Shown here: one piece after another, positions 50,185 through 59,530 of the stretch
Layout: every line of letters starts with the position of its first letter
How positions within the stretch are numbered: position 1 is the first letter of the stretch
Assembly: GCA_937879855.1 (NCBI GenBank)
Contig: CALFMO010000008.1
Location: 305,465-369,464 of the forward strand
Length of the DNA stretch: 64,000 nucleotides
Origin: an uncultured Acidobacteriaceae bacterium
GTDB lineage: Bacteria; Acidobacteriota; Terriglobia; Terriglobales; Acidobacteriaceae
Direction: 5' to 3'
Made by a program: the position numbers and the translations under genes
The notes under the pieces: model-generated
Seen by the model: only the letters and a program-made list of their open reading frames with translations
Told to the model about the DNA's origin: nothing
Database searches by the model: none

Positions 50185-50846
50185 TGGTTGCCATCTCCGC
50201 TCGCATTGTCCGTTTTAACCTCAACCGTTTTGCCATTTTCTCGTCTCTGAAAGTATCGTCCCAACCGTTCGCGTAGCTGCAAGCGGGCCCGCAGCAACCT
50301 TGACTTCACCGCCGGAACACTCAACTCGAGCGCCGCAGCGGTCTCTTCCGTAGAAAGACCTTCAACGTCTCGCAGCACAAACACCGTCCGGAAACCTGGG
50401 GGAAGGCCCTGGATGGTCTTACTTAAAATCTCGCGCAACTCCGCTTGCGTGTATTGCTGCTCCGGATTCGGACTCCAATCCGCGATCTCGCGGGGAAGGG
50501 AATCGTCTTCCGTTTTAATGTCTTCGTCGAGCGATACCGTGCGCTCGGGCTTGCGCCGGCGCAACTTCATCAGCGCTTCGTTGACCGCGATCCGGACCAG
50601 CCATGTATAAAATTTCGACTGTTCCTGGAACTGCGCCAGGTTGCCGTAAGCCTTCAGGAACGCTTCCTGCACCACGTCTTCCGCGTCTTCGCGGTTCTGC
50701 GTGATGTGTTGCGCGATCCGAAAAACGTTCCGATCGTAGCGGCGAACCAATTCCTCGAAAGCTGAGTCGTCGCCGCGTTTTGCGGCCTGGACGAGCGTCA
50801 ACTCTTCGCTTACTGGTCCGGCTACTTTATTTTGGATGGCTCCCAT
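50181..50846 (-). CDS. ECF-family RNA polymerase sigma factor (RpoE-like)
   Basis: A 221-residue sigma factor. Region 2: FEELVRRYDRNVFRIAQHIT, EDAEDVVQEAFLKAYGNLAQ and FYTWLVRIAVNEALMKLRRR. Region 4: LPPGFRTVFVLRDVEGLSTE and ETAAALELSVPAVKSRLLRA. A 20-residue basic/polar tail follows. It forms a unit with the small soluble anti-sigma gene downstream. Its regulon cannot be told from the window. Confidence 0.93.
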   Translation of the reverse strand: MGAIQNKVAGPVSEELTLVQAAKRGDDSAFEELVRRYDRNVFRIAQHITQNREDAEDVVQEAFLKAYGNLAQFQEQSKFYTWLVRIAVNEALMKLRRRKPERTVSLDEDIKTEDDSLPREIADWSPNPEQQYTQAELREILSKTIQGLPPGFRTVFVLRDVEGLSTEETAAALELSVPAVKSRLLRARLQLRERLGRYFQRRENGKTVEVKTDNASGDGNQ

Positions 50847-51150
50847 GCGCTTGGCGATGCAGTATTTTCCGGCGATTCCAAAAGCGAATCCAGATTGAAC
50901 ATGGCCGGAAAATTACGAAATCGAAACTGTTATTCTACTTGGTAACCCGTCCGTTTGCCCAATGGCTTTCAAGTAGGCGGCAAGAAAACTTTGCGATAGA
51001 GTTTGAAGAGTCGGACGTAACCCGAATGAGCAGGTACCGAAGTACCCTGATGTGACAGCACAAGTACCGTATAATCAGCGATTAGGACACTGTCCTTTCG
51101 GGTAGACATCGTCCTGAGAAAAGACTCGTGGCTGAAATGGTTCCCTGAGA
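50847..51150. other. 304-nt divergent intergenic region
   Basis: No gene. A TATAAT at 51070-51075 with ctgatg 17 nt upstream (51047-51052, TGA core of a -35) is a possible promoter for the gene at 51151. The sigma-factor promoter on the minus strand is not obvious. Confidence 0.4.
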
Positions 51151-52263
51151 ATGGCGGACAGCAAGCAGATTCAGCAAATCGTTGAGCATGCGGTGGCGCA
51201 GGTGCTTGACCGCCAACTTCCGAAGTTACAGGCGGAGATAGTAGCGCGCGTTACCGCCGAGTTGCCTGCGCTTTCCGCCCCAACGGGAGGGCGGGGCGGG
51301 CCAACTCACGGCAACCTTGTTCAAGCTGTCGCCAGCATTCATGCCGGAACCACGCAAAAAGAAATCTTGCGAGCGCTGCTGGATGCCGGCGCCCTCTATG
51401 CATCTCGGGTCGCGCTCTTCGTTGTAAAAGCCGGAGCCGCTAATGGCTGGCAAGGTCGCGGTTTCGGCGGGGAAGATGCAGTTAAAGATTTTCCTCTGGA
51501 TCTCAACGCGGGTCCCGCCGCTCACGCTTATCACAACCGCAGCGCAACCCCGGCGAACATTGCCGAAATGGATCGTCGGTTCGTGGATCAGTTTGGCGGA
51601 CCGCACAACGAGCAGATTCTTGTGCTGGCATTGGTTCTCAAAGATAAAGTTGCGGCCATGCTCTATGCAGACGGCGGCGCGGAAGGCATGCTCGACGGAG
51701 CTTCCCTCGAAGTGCTCGTGCTCGCCACCAGCGCGTGGCTGGAAGTGGTTTCGCTGCGTAAGCAAGCGATGCGCGACTTCGATTCGGCGCCCGCCATGGC
51801 GCCGCCTCCCGTAGCAGCCCCAGTGCAGACCGTCTCTTCTTTTTCGGATCCCTTCGCGGCGCACTCCCCCCGGCACATTGCCAAGCCCGCGGAACCGGCT
51901 GCTGAGGTGGTCGAAGTCGCGTCGCGTGGAGCCGCAAGCGCTGCAGGATCCGCTCCAGCCGTGGCCGCGGATCCCTTCGCCGGAATGTCTCCTGACGACG
52001 CCGACACCCATCGCAAAGCGCAGCGCTTTGCCCGCTTGCTGGTGGACGAAATCAAGCTTTACAACCAGGCGAAGGTCGCCGAGGGCCGCCGCAACAAAGA
52101 CCTTTATGACCGCCTGAAAGAAGATATCGAAAAAAGCCGCTCCACGTTCCAGAAACGTTACGGCAATACCGCCGCCGCGAGCGGCGACTATTTTCAAAAG
52201 GAAGTGGTACGCAGCCTGGCCGAAGACGACTATTCGGTCATGGGCGCCAACTTCCGCAAATAA
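51151..52263 (+). CDS. Conserved protein with GAF-like region and acidobacterial C-terminal domain
   Basis: A 370-residue soluble protein of unknown function. The N-terminal 30 residues are an amphipathic helix (QQIVEHAVAQVLDRQLPKLQ). A middle domain at about 50-200 (GTTQKEILRALLDAGALYAS, LALVLKDKVAAMLYADGG) has a GAF-like strand pattern. An Ala/Pro/Ser linker at 210-280 leads to a conserved C-terminal domain (AQRFARLLVDEIKLYNQAKV, DLYDRLKEDIEKSRSTFQKR). I recall a similar C-terminal block in acidobacterial proteins. It lies alone between repeat-rich flanks, upstream of slt. Confidence 0.7.
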   Translation: MADSKQIQQIVEHAVAQVLDRQLPKLQAEIVARVTAELPALSAPTGGRGGPTHGNLVQAVASIHAGTTQKEILRALLDAGALYASRVALFVVKAGAANGWQGRGFGGEDAVKDFPLDLNAGPAAHAYHNRSATPANIAEMDRRFVDQFGGPHNEQILVLALVLKDKVAAMLYADGGAEGMLDGASLEVLVLATSAWLEVVSLRKQAMRDFDSAPAMAPPPVAAPVQTVSSFSDPFAAHSPRHIAKPAEPAAEVVEVASRGAASAAGSAPAVAADPFAGMSPDDADTHRKAQRFARLLVDEIKLYNQAKVAEGRRNKDLYDRLKEDIEKSRSTFQKRYGNTAAASGDYFQKEVVRSLAEDDYSVMGANFRK

Positions 52264-52268
52264 CATTC

Positions 52269-52293
52269 ACGTAGGGACAGCCGCCTCGGCTGT
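52269..52293 (+). repeat. CGTAG-GACAGCC hairpin repeat, copy 3
   Basis: acgtaggGACAGCCgcctcGGCTGTC, 6 nt after the upstream gene's stop. It carries the same stem as copies 1 and 2. A second small hairpin (TCGAGC-gaa-GCTCGA, from about 52297) follows. Confidence 0.8.
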
Positions 52294-52520
52294 CCGTCGA
52301 GCGAAGCTCGATGGTTTTGGCGAGGGCGTTAGGGCAATTAATTTCAGCAAGGCCGAAGTAAGTTTTGGAAAAAGGGACGCGGAACTCAGCGGTTGTTTGG
52401 GAAAGGGCTTCAGCCGTGCCGCGGGCTTTAGCCCCTGAGGTCCGCTCCTCTGCGGAGATCTTTTAACGCACTTCTCGCATCACACGATTCAGGTTCTGGC
52501 ATTCGCGCTCAGCGCGAAAA

Positions 52521-54893
52521 ATGATTAAGGTGGGTCGATTGGGTCTCAAGTGGTGGTGGCTAGTTGCCCTCGGAGTTCTGTGCGGGCTCCCGAGCAGCAC
52601 TCTTTCTCTTGCGCTTCCTCAACAGGCTTCGTCCCCCACGGCACAAACTCCGTCTACTCCCGAGAAGCCGCCGGCGCAATCCAAACCGGCGACGCCAGCA
52701 ACGAAACGCAAAGCCGCCACTAAAGCCTCCGCCAAGAAATCCACTCACGCAGCCACGAGAAGAAGACGCCGCCCGATGTCTCCCCGCGTGCGTCGCATCC
52801 ACCAGGCATTCGTCGCGTCCACGACTTTGCGTCCCATGGCGCAGCAGTTGATTCTGGACCGGACCCCTGCGGGATACGCCGGAGTGCAATCCTATGCTCG
52901 CGCTCACTCCAAGGAAGATGCCGGAGCGCTGGCCTGGCTTGTCCTGGGATACGCTCACATCCTCGATCATGACTGTGCGAAGGCCATCGACCCGCTGAGC
53001 CGCGCTAAGCCGCTCGCCGGAGATCTCGGAGACTATGTCGCGTACTACCTGGGAACTTGCTACCTGCAAACTGGGCATCAGGCCGAGGGGCTCGCGGCGC
53101 TGGCCAACTTCAGCACCAACTACCCCGATTCGCTGCTAATTCGCGATGTACATCTGACCTTCGCCAATGCGCTCTTGTCTGAGGGCCGCGCCGCTGAAGC
53201 CGCCGAACTGCTTGAGAAAGATCGCCTGCCGGTCCGATCCGACATCGAGTTCGCCCTGGGACGAGCTTATGCAGCGATGGGTCAGACCTCGAAAGCGGCC
53301 GAAGCGCTCGCGAATGTCTACTACAACATTCCGACGGCGGCGGAAGCGGACTCGGCATTCGCGGAGCTAAAAAAACTTCCGTCCGTACCGCCCCCGACTC
53401 CAGCGCAGCTCAAGACTCGGGCTGACCTGTTGATGAAGGCGAAGCGGTACAACGACGCGGTCGACCAATATCGCGAACTCGCCAGCCATGCCGACCCGGA
53501 GGCTCGCCCTGCGGCGCAACTCGCTCTGGCTGACGCTCTCCATCGCAGCGGACGCAACCGCGAGGCCAAGACAGAGTTGACCAACCTCCCAGGTGCGACT
53601 CCCGACCAGATCGCGCAGCGCCTCTACATTCTGGGCGAAGTTGCTTGGGCCAGCGACGATAATGACACCTTTTACCGCACTGTAGAGGAACTTCGGCAAA
53701 CCGCGCCCACCAGTTCCTGGTTTGAGCAGGCATTGCTGCTGAATGCCAATCTGCACCTCGTGCATCACGAGTATGACAAGGCGCTCGACGCTTTCCGCGA
53801 GTTGCAGCAGCGATTCCCCACCGGAGCGCGTGCCTCATTTGCGCACTGGAAAGCGGCGTGGCTCACGCTGCGCTTTGGAAGGAATGACGAAGCCAAGAAA
53901 CTCTTCGACGAGCAGATCGGGATGTATCCCGGAGGCAACGAAACCTCTGCGGCTCTCTACTGGCGCGCGCGCTTGGCGGAAGAAGACCACGAAGTAGGCA
54001 TGGCTCGCGCCTACTATCAGAAACTGTCGGATCGCTATCGGAACTATTATTACGCCGAATTGGGGCGGGAGCGCTTGCAGAAAATTCCCGAGACCGGCGA
54101 TCCGCCCGGGCAATATCCGTTACTTGATCACATTCCACCGCTCGACCATGGCGGTGACAAAGTTACCTTATCGGACCCGCCGACCGACGATCTCCACCTC
54201 CAGAAAGCAGCGCTCCTGGGGAACGGAGGTCTGGTTGATTTCGCCGTGCGGGAATTGCAGGCTGCCGCCAGCGCTGACCCTGGGAATTGGGCCCCGGCCG
54301 AGACCGCGCAACTCTACATCGACACCGGATATTACGATCGTGCCATTGAAGTGATGAAGCATTCCGTTCCCAGTTATTTTGCGGTCGACATTCCAACTCT
54401 CCCACGAATTTACTGGGAGGCCCTGTTTCCGCGTCCCTACTGGTCTGACCTGAAAAGATTTTCTTCCTCCAACGGACTCGATCCCTACCTCGTGGCCTCG
54501 CTGGTGCGGCAGGAATCAGAGTTCAATCCGCTCGCGGTTTCACGAGCGAATGCGGTAGGCCTTATGCAGTTGCTGCCAAAAACGGGCAAGACAGTCGCCC
54601 ATCAGGAATCGCTAAAACACTACAATTCCACGCAGCTGTTTTCCCCGACGGTTAATCTGCAACTGGGCACGCGCTACTTCCGTGGCATGGTCGATAAATT
54701 CGGTGGATCATTCGAGCACGCCCTAGCCGCCTACAATGCGGGTTCCGACCGGGTCGAAGAGTGGATGGGACAAGGCCCCTACCGCGACTCTCCCGAGTTC
54801 GTCGAGTCGATCCCCTTCACCGAAACCCGTGAGTATGTCCAGGCCATCATGCGCAATGCCGCCGTCTACAAACAGCTCTACGGCAGCCCGTAG
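52521..54893 (+). CDS. Lytic transglycosylase (Slt70-like) with TPR-like solenoid
   Basis: A 790-residue exported protein. Signal anchor (WWWLVALGVLCGLPSSTLSL), then a long Pro/Lys/Ala linker, then about 450 residues of helical TPR-type repeats (FALGRAYAAMGQTSKAAEAL, ALDAFRELQQRFPTGARASF). The SLT catalytic domain is C-terminal: VRQESEFNPLAVSRANAVGL with the catalytic Glu at about 665, MQLLPKTGKTVA, GTRYFRGMVDKFGGSFEHAL and AYNAGSDRVEEWM. It should cleave peptidoglycan MurNAc-GlcNAc bonds. An imperfect hairpin follows the stop at 54898. Confidence 0.93.
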   Translation: MIKVGRLGLKWWWLVALGVLCGLPSSTLSLALPQQASSPTAQTPSTPEKPPAQSKPATPATKRKAATKASAKKSTHAATRRRRRPMSPRVRRIHQAFVASTTLRPMAQQLILDRTPAGYAGVQSYARAHSKEDAGALAWLVLGYAHILDHDCAKAIDPLSRAKPLAGDLGDYVAYYLGTCYLQTGHQAEGLAALANFSTNYPDSLLIRDVHLTFANALLSEGRAAEAAELLEKDRLPVRSDIEFALGRAYAAMGQTSKAAEALANVYYNIPTAAEADSAFAELKKLPSVPPPTPAQLKTRADLLMKAKRYNDAVDQYRELASHADPEARPAAQLALADALHRSGRNREAKTELTNLPGATPDQIAQRLYILGEVAWASDDNDTFYRTVEELRQTAPTSSWFEQALLLNANLHLVHHEYDKALDAFRELQQRFPTGARASFAHWKAAWLTLRFGRNDEAKKLFDEQIGMYPGGNETSAALYWRARLAEEDHEVGMARAYYQKLSDRYRNYYYAELGRERLQKIPETGDPPGQYPLLDHIPPLDHGGDKVTLSDPPTDDLHLQKAALLGNGGLVDFAVRELQAAASADPGNWAPAETAQLYIDTGYYDRAIEVMKHSVPSYFAVDIPTLPRIYWEALFPRPYWSDLKRFSSSNGLDPYLVASLVRQESEFNPLAVSRANAVGLMQLLPKTGKTVAHQESLKHYNSTQLFSPTVNLQLGTRYFRGMVDKFGGSFEHALAAYNAGSDRVEEWMGQGPYRDSPEFVESIPFTETREYVQAIMRNAAVYKQLYGSP

Positions 54894-55005
54894 AACTCTG
54901 CTCGCGGGGATTCCCGTGAGTTCCTTCTGGAACCCAAGTTTACCCTTCAGCTTCCGTCACATTGTTCAGACGAATCACTCCAGCCGGTTCGTTATACTCC
55001 TCGGC

Positions 55006-55674
55006 ATGGGCAAGGAAACCCCCGCCTGGCTGCAACAAGCGCGCGAATTCTGCCGCAGTTCACAAATCAAGATCGTGGGCTGGGGACCTGACATGCTGAC
55101 TGTAGAAGCGAAATCTCCGGAACGCGCCCAGCAGATCGCATCTCAGTTCGGGCAGTTGGGTTTCAAGGTTATTCAGGACGAAGACGACGCCTACGCCGGT
55201 CTGCTGAGTTTGTCGAACAATCCGGCTGCGGTTCAGGCAAAAATCGCGGCGTTCGATATTTCTCGGCGGCGCTGGACTGATCAGCTTGTTCCGTTGATCT
55301 GGATTGTCTGTTCGCTGGCATTGATTTCCGGTAGCCTGGATCGCAATAGCCACATTCCATACTGGGTTCGCATGTCCATAGGAATCTTGCTGGCCGTTTT
55401 GTTCTTGAAGGACGCGGGCCGTATCTGGGGTTGGAGAACTGAGACCGATCCCGCTGCACTTCGAGTCCGCCGCTACTTTTGCTGGAGCATGATTCCGTGG
55501 GAGCAAATCAGTTCGGTGGAGTCGGCTACCGCGCACGGTCGCGGCCAGGAAACAGTCGTACTGCAGTTGCGTTCCGGCGCGCGCGAGCACCTGGGAACAT
55601 TTGACTACGTATTTGCCCGCTGCCTTCGCGACCGGCTGCGAAGCGAAATTGCTCGGCCAGACAAACCAGCGTGA
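55006..55674 (+). CDS. Hypothetical two-helix membrane protein
   Basis: A 222-residue protein; ATG 55006 is chosen because the longer frame overlaps slt. The N-terminal ~85 residues form a soluble alpha/beta region (IKIVGWGPDMLTVEAKSPER, SQFGQLGFKVIQDEDDAYAG). Two membrane helices come next (LVPLIWIVCSLALISGSLD and SIGILLAVLFLKDAGRIWGW), and a C-terminal soluble region (RRYFCWSMIPWEQISSVESA, FDYVFARCLRDRLRS) resembles a PH-like domain in pattern. I do not recognise the family. It converges with lspA. Confidence 0.65.
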   Translation: MGKETPAWLQQAREFCRSSQIKIVGWGPDMLTVEAKSPERAQQIASQFGQLGFKVIQDEDDAYAGLLSLSNNPAAVQAKIAAFDISRRRWTDQLVPLIWIVCSLALISGSLDRNSHIPYWVRMSIGILLAVLFLKDAGRIWGWRTETDPAALRVRRYFCWSMIPWEQISSVESATAHGRGQETVVLQLRSGAREHLGTFDYVFARCLRDRLRSEIARPDKPA

Positions 55675-55698
55675 GATTTTGTTGCGCCGGGATTTGGG

Positions 55699-56202
55699 TC
55701 AAAGTGCCGGAGTCGATCTTTCAGATTTTCCCCATAGGATCTCGATCACCAGCAACGCCGCCCCAACCACGATCGCGCTGTCTGCTAAATTGAAAACCGG
55801 CCACTGGTACTGCTTCACATAGAAGAGCAGAAAGTCCACCACCCGTCCGCTCGCCAGCCGGTCCCAAAGATTCCCCACTGCCCCACCCAGAATCAACGAG
55901 AGTGCAATCCCTGTCATCGTCAGCGCGCGCGTCTGCTTCCACAACAAAACTGAAACGATCACCATCGCGATCATGGAGAATCCAATCAAAAGCACGGTCT
56001 TCCAGTGCGATGGCGAGTCGGCAAACAAGCTGAATGCCGCGCCGGTGTTCTCGGTATGCGTGAGCCGAAAAAATCCCGGAATGATCTGGATGTGCGCGTA
56101 CATCCCGATCCGAGCAGCCACCAACCGCTTCGTCCATCGGTCGAGCAGGACGACGAGCAGAGCCAACAGAAAATGGACGGTGCGCGCGGAGTTGGTAGTC
56201 AT
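55699..56202 (-). CDS. lspA: Lipoprotein signal peptidase II
   Basis: A 167-residue four-helix membrane aspartic protease that cleaves diacylglyceryl-prolipoproteins. The catalytic aspartates are in LILGGAVGNLWDRLASGRVV and PVFNLADSAIVVGAALLV, and FRLTHTENTGAAFSLFAD is the family's third motif. ATG 56202 is 4 nt beyond the ileS stop codon, a frequent neighbour arrangement. Its targets in the window include the lipoproteins at 9866 and 24154. Confidence 0.95.
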   Translation of the reverse strand: MTTNSARTVHFLLALLVVLLDRWTKRLVAARIGMYAHIQIIPGFFRLTHTENTGAAFSLFADSPSHWKTVLLIGFSMIAMVIVSVLLWKQTRALTMTGIALSLILGGAVGNLWDRLASGRVVDFLLFYVKQYQWPVFNLADSAIVVGAALLVIEILWGKSERSTPAL

Positions 56203-56205
56203 CAA

Positions 56206-59043
56206 TTAGCGTTGTGCTTCCAGTTCTTTCAGCACCGCGCTGCAGCGCTCGCAAACTGCGGGATATGCCTGGTCTTCGCCGACGTGAGTGGAGTAGTTCC
56301 AGCAACGGTCGCACTTAGCTCCATCCGCTTTCTTCACTTCGACGCGCACGCCGCCGGTGCCGTTGCCCGACCCTTGCACCAGCGTCACGGCTGACACAAT
56401 GAACAGATATCGGAGTTGGTCGCGATGTCGCGCCAGCATGGAATACGCAGGCTCGGCCGCCGTGATGATCAGTTGCGCCTCCAGACTCTTGCCTATCGAC
56501 TTCGTATTCCGTGCCTCTTCCAGCACTTTCAACACTTGTTCCCGTACCGCCAATAGGGTTGTCCACTCCTGCTGCTTCGGATCATCCTCGGGAACGGAGG
56601 CGCTACCGAGCACGTCAGCCGCGTCTGGAAATTTTGCTACATGCACGCTCTCCAGCCGCTGTGCCATCTTCGGCAAATGCTGCCAAACTTCCTCGCAGGT
56701 AAAAGTTAAGATTGGCGCCAGCAGTCGCACCATTGCTTCACAGATACGCCAGACCGCGGTTTGTGCCGAGCGCCGTCCCTCGGAATTCGGAGCATAGGTA
56801 TAGAGTCGATCCTTGATGACGTCGAAATAAAACGCGCTCAGCTCAACCACGCAGAAATGGTTCACGCGCTGGTAAATCCTGTGGAAAGCAAACTCGTCGT
56901 ACCACTTGCGAACGTCACGCGCCAGGGCCCAGGTCTGACGAAGCATGTATTGATCCAGCGGATCCATCCTGTCGAAAGCCACGGCGTTGGCTTGAGGATC
57001 GAAATCGTACAAGTTTCCCAGCGCATTCTTGAAGAGCTTGTTCCGAATCTCGCGATAGTTCTCCGCCACGCGCAACATCAGCGCTTCCGAGCCGACCACA
57101 TCCTCGCGGAAATCGACCGAAGCCACCCACAGGCGCACGATCTCACCGCCTAGCCGGCTCGCGATATCGACCGGGTCTACATCATTCCCGCGCGACTTCG
57201 ACATCGCCTGGCCCTTCTCGTCCAGCGTCCAACCCGGCGTCACTACGCCTTTGTAGGGTGGCGTCCCGCGCGCCCCCATGGCGCAGAGCAGGGAAGACTG
57301 AAACCATCCCCGGTATTGATCTCCGCCCTCGAGGTACAAGTCAGACGGCCATGGATACTCCGGTTCGTCCGCAATTAGCGCGAGATAACTCGCGCCCGAT
57401 TCCAGCCACACGTCGAAGATGTCGGTTTCTTTTTCAAACTTCGTGCCTCCGCAGTGCGGACACTTCGTACCTGCAGGGAGAATCGTGTCGGACTCCGGCG
57501 TGAACCACGCATCGGCCCCGGCTCGCGCGAACAACTCCACCACTTTGCGGTTCACCGCGTGGTCGTTGAGTGGCTTGCCGCACTTCTCGCAAAGAAAAAC
57601 TGCAATAGGCACTCCCCACACGCGTTGTCGCGAGATGCACCAGTCCGGCCGCGTCTGAATCATGTTCGACAATCGCTCTTCGCCCCAGGCCGGATCCCAC
57701 TTCACCTTCTTGATTTCTTCCAGCGTGCGGGTGCGCAGGGTGTCGTTTTTCCCAGACCCTCCCGGCATCGGCGTTTCCATGGAAATGAACCACTGCTCGG
57801 TAGCCCGGAAAATCACTGGATTGTGGCAGCGCCAGCAGTGGGGATACGAATGCTCGGTTTTTTCCGTGTGCAGCAGCGCCCCGCGACTTCGCACTAGATC
57901 GACGATCGGCTGGTTCGCGTCCCACACCCGCTTGCCCGTATACTCCGGCAGCCCATTACGCAGGACGCCCTTCTCGTCGACGTTGCTGGTGGCGTCGAGC
58001 CCATATTTCATGCCGGTAATGAAATCCTCGGCGCCGTGCGATGGAGCTGTGTGCACCACGCCGGTTCCTGTGTCCATGGTGACGTAATCCGCCAGCACGC
58101 CAAGAATCTTGCGGTCGAGGAACGGATGTTGAAAGTTGAGCCGCTCCAGCTTCCGCCCAGGAAAGTGCGCGAGCGGCCGCGGATCTGCCAGCCCACACTT
58201 CGCCGCCACGTCCCCGGCCAGCTTCGACGCAACGATGTAAACTTCGCCCCCGGATTCCAGCGCGACGTATTCTTCCTCCGGATGAAACGCCACCGCCATG
58301 GAGGCCGGCAGCGTCCATGGAGTCGTCGTCCAGATAATCGTTGAAACTTTTTTCCCCGCAAGCGCCGGATCAATCTTCGCCGGATCGTCCAGCAACGCGT
58401 ACTTCACCCACACTGTGATGCTGGTATGGTTCTCATACTCGACCTCGGCCTCGGCCAGCGCGGTCTCATCATGCATGCACCAGTAAACGGCGCGCAGCCC
58501 CTTGTATACGAAATCGTTTTCGTAAAACGAAAAGAACGTTGAAAGCACTACCGACTCATACTGCCGATCCATCGTGGCATAGGGCCGGTCAAAGCGTCCG
58601 AACACACCGATGCGCTTGAACTGCGTCCGCTGCAAGTCGAGATATTTCTGCGCATACTTCCGGCATGCGGCCCGCACGTCGATCGGCCGCATCTGCAGCT
58701 TCTTTCCGCCCAATTCCTTATCGACTTTGATCTCGATGGGCAGCCCGTGGCAATCCCAACCGGGCACATAAGGCGCGTCGAATCCCGCCATGGTCTTTGA
58801 TTTGACAATGAAATCTTTCAGGCACTTGTTCAGCGCCGTGCCCATATGAATAGGCCCACTGGTATACGGTGGTCCGTCGTGCAGGACATAACGCGGCGCG
58901 CCTTTGCGCGACTCGCGGATGCGCTCATAAATGCCGGTCTGCTCCCAGCGCTCCAGCATTTTGGGCTCGTTCTGGGGCAGATTGGCCTTCATAGGGAAGG
59001 CAGTTTGAGGCAGATTAATGGTCGCTTTCAGTTCGAGCGGCAC
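56206..59043 (-). CDS. ileS: Isoleucyl-tRNA synthetase
   Basis: A 945-residue class I aminoacyl-tRNA synthetase. HIGH-type motif PYTSGPIHMGTALNKC (HMGT at 66-69), editing-domain TIIWTTTPWTLPASMAVAFH, and KMSKS-type loop DEKGQAMSKSRGNDVDP (AMSKS at about 613). The C-terminal zinc site is KCDRCWNYSTHVGEDQAYPA with VCERCSAVL. The length and the zinc module match the bacterial type with C-terminal zinc domain. No T-box was found in the 5' flank. Confidence 0.97.
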   Translation of the reverse strand: MPLELKATINLPQTAFPMKANLPQNEPKMLERWEQTGIYERIRESRKGAPRYVLHDGPPYTSGPIHMGTALNKCLKDFIVKSKTMAGFDAPYVPGWDCHGLPIEIKVDKELGGKKLQMRPIDVRAACRKYAQKYLDLQRTQFKRIGVFGRFDRPYATMDRQYESVVLSTFFSFYENDFVYKGLRAVYWCMHDETALAEAEVEYENHTSITVWVKYALLDDPAKIDPALAGKKVSTIIWTTTPWTLPASMAVAFHPEEEYVALESGGEVYIVASKLAGDVAAKCGLADPRPLAHFPGRKLERLNFQHPFLDRKILGVLADYVTMDTGTGVVHTAPSHGAEDFITGMKYGLDATSNVDEKGVLRNGLPEYTGKRVWDANQPIVDLVRSRGALLHTEKTEHSYPHCWRCHNPVIFRATEQWFISMETPMPGGSGKNDTLRTRTLEEIKKVKWDPAWGEERLSNMIQTRPDWCISRQRVWGVPIAVFLCEKCGKPLNDHAVNRKVVELFARAGADAWFTPESDTILPAGTKCPHCGGTKFEKETDIFDVWLESGASYLALIADEPEYPWPSDLYLEGGDQYRGWFQSSLLCAMGARGTPPYKGVVTPGWTLDEKGQAMSKSRGNDVDPVDIASRLGGEIVRLWVASVDFREDVVGSEALMLRVAENYREIRNKLFKNALGNLYDFDPQANAVAFDRMDPLDQYMLRQTWALARDVRKWYDEFAFHRIYQRVNHFCVVELSAFYFDVIKDRLYTYAPNSEGRRSAQTAVWRICEAMVRLLAPILTFTCEEVWQHLPKMAQRLESVHVAKFPDAADVLGSASVPEDDPKQQEWTTLLAVREQVLKVLEEARNTKSIGKSLEAQLIITAAEPAYSMLARHRDQLRYLFIVSAVTLVQGSGNGTGGVRVEVKKADGAKCDRCWNYSTHVGEDQAYPAVCERCSAVLKELEAQR

Positions 59044-59530
59044 TCGGTCGCGTCTCCCAAATGATTGAATCTTTTCATTATAACGGCAGTCCCGCCGTGT
59101 ACGTCCACGCCATCCAACAGGCGTAGCGCCAGCTGTTGCGCGGGCGTCTCGCCCGCGCAGCGGAAGATTGTCAGTATTGCCAGTCGAACCTAGGAATTTT
59201 CGCGCGTCATCCTTACCACGGCTGGTCTACGGGGTGCCACAACGCAACGGGATTAGAAAAAGGACATGTCTCCCCGGCACTTCCTCGGCCCTCTGAAATG
59301 CACTGTCGAAATCGCCCGACTGGAGGTACAATTTAAGGGAGCAAGAACGCTTCTGGCCCGATGTGTCCGTGGGGGACGGCCGCCGGTTACCTCATTACAA
59401 ATCGGGCTGAATTGGAAGCAACTTACCGGGTGCGTTGATCATCTTTGTAAAGAAGGCGATACCCGGATTTCGCCTGGGAAGTTACCCTAGGGAATTGCGG
59501 AATTCTAGCGAGGACGTCCAGACGGGAATT
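59044..59530. other. 487-nt divergent intergenic region upstream of ileS and tonB
   Basis: No protein gene is seen. It contains the repeat at 59122-59158. Possible tonB-side promoter: TACAAT at about 59328 with a weak -35 (tgtcga) 17 nt upstream. No T-box-like element (specifier loop, antiterminator with the tRNA-pairing bulge) is apparent upstream of ileS. Confidence 0.5.
59122..59158 (+). repeat. CGTAG hairpin repeat, second architecture, copy A
   Basis: cgtagcgccagctgttGCGCGGGCGtctCGCCCGCGC: a CGTAGCGCC head followed by a perfect 9-bp stem (59138-59158) with a TCT loop, in the ileS-tonB intergenic region. Confidence 0.7.

Noticed and set aside
59044..59530. T-box riboswitch upstream of ileS
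   Set aside because: No specifier loop or antiterminator with a tRNA-pairing bulge could be found.
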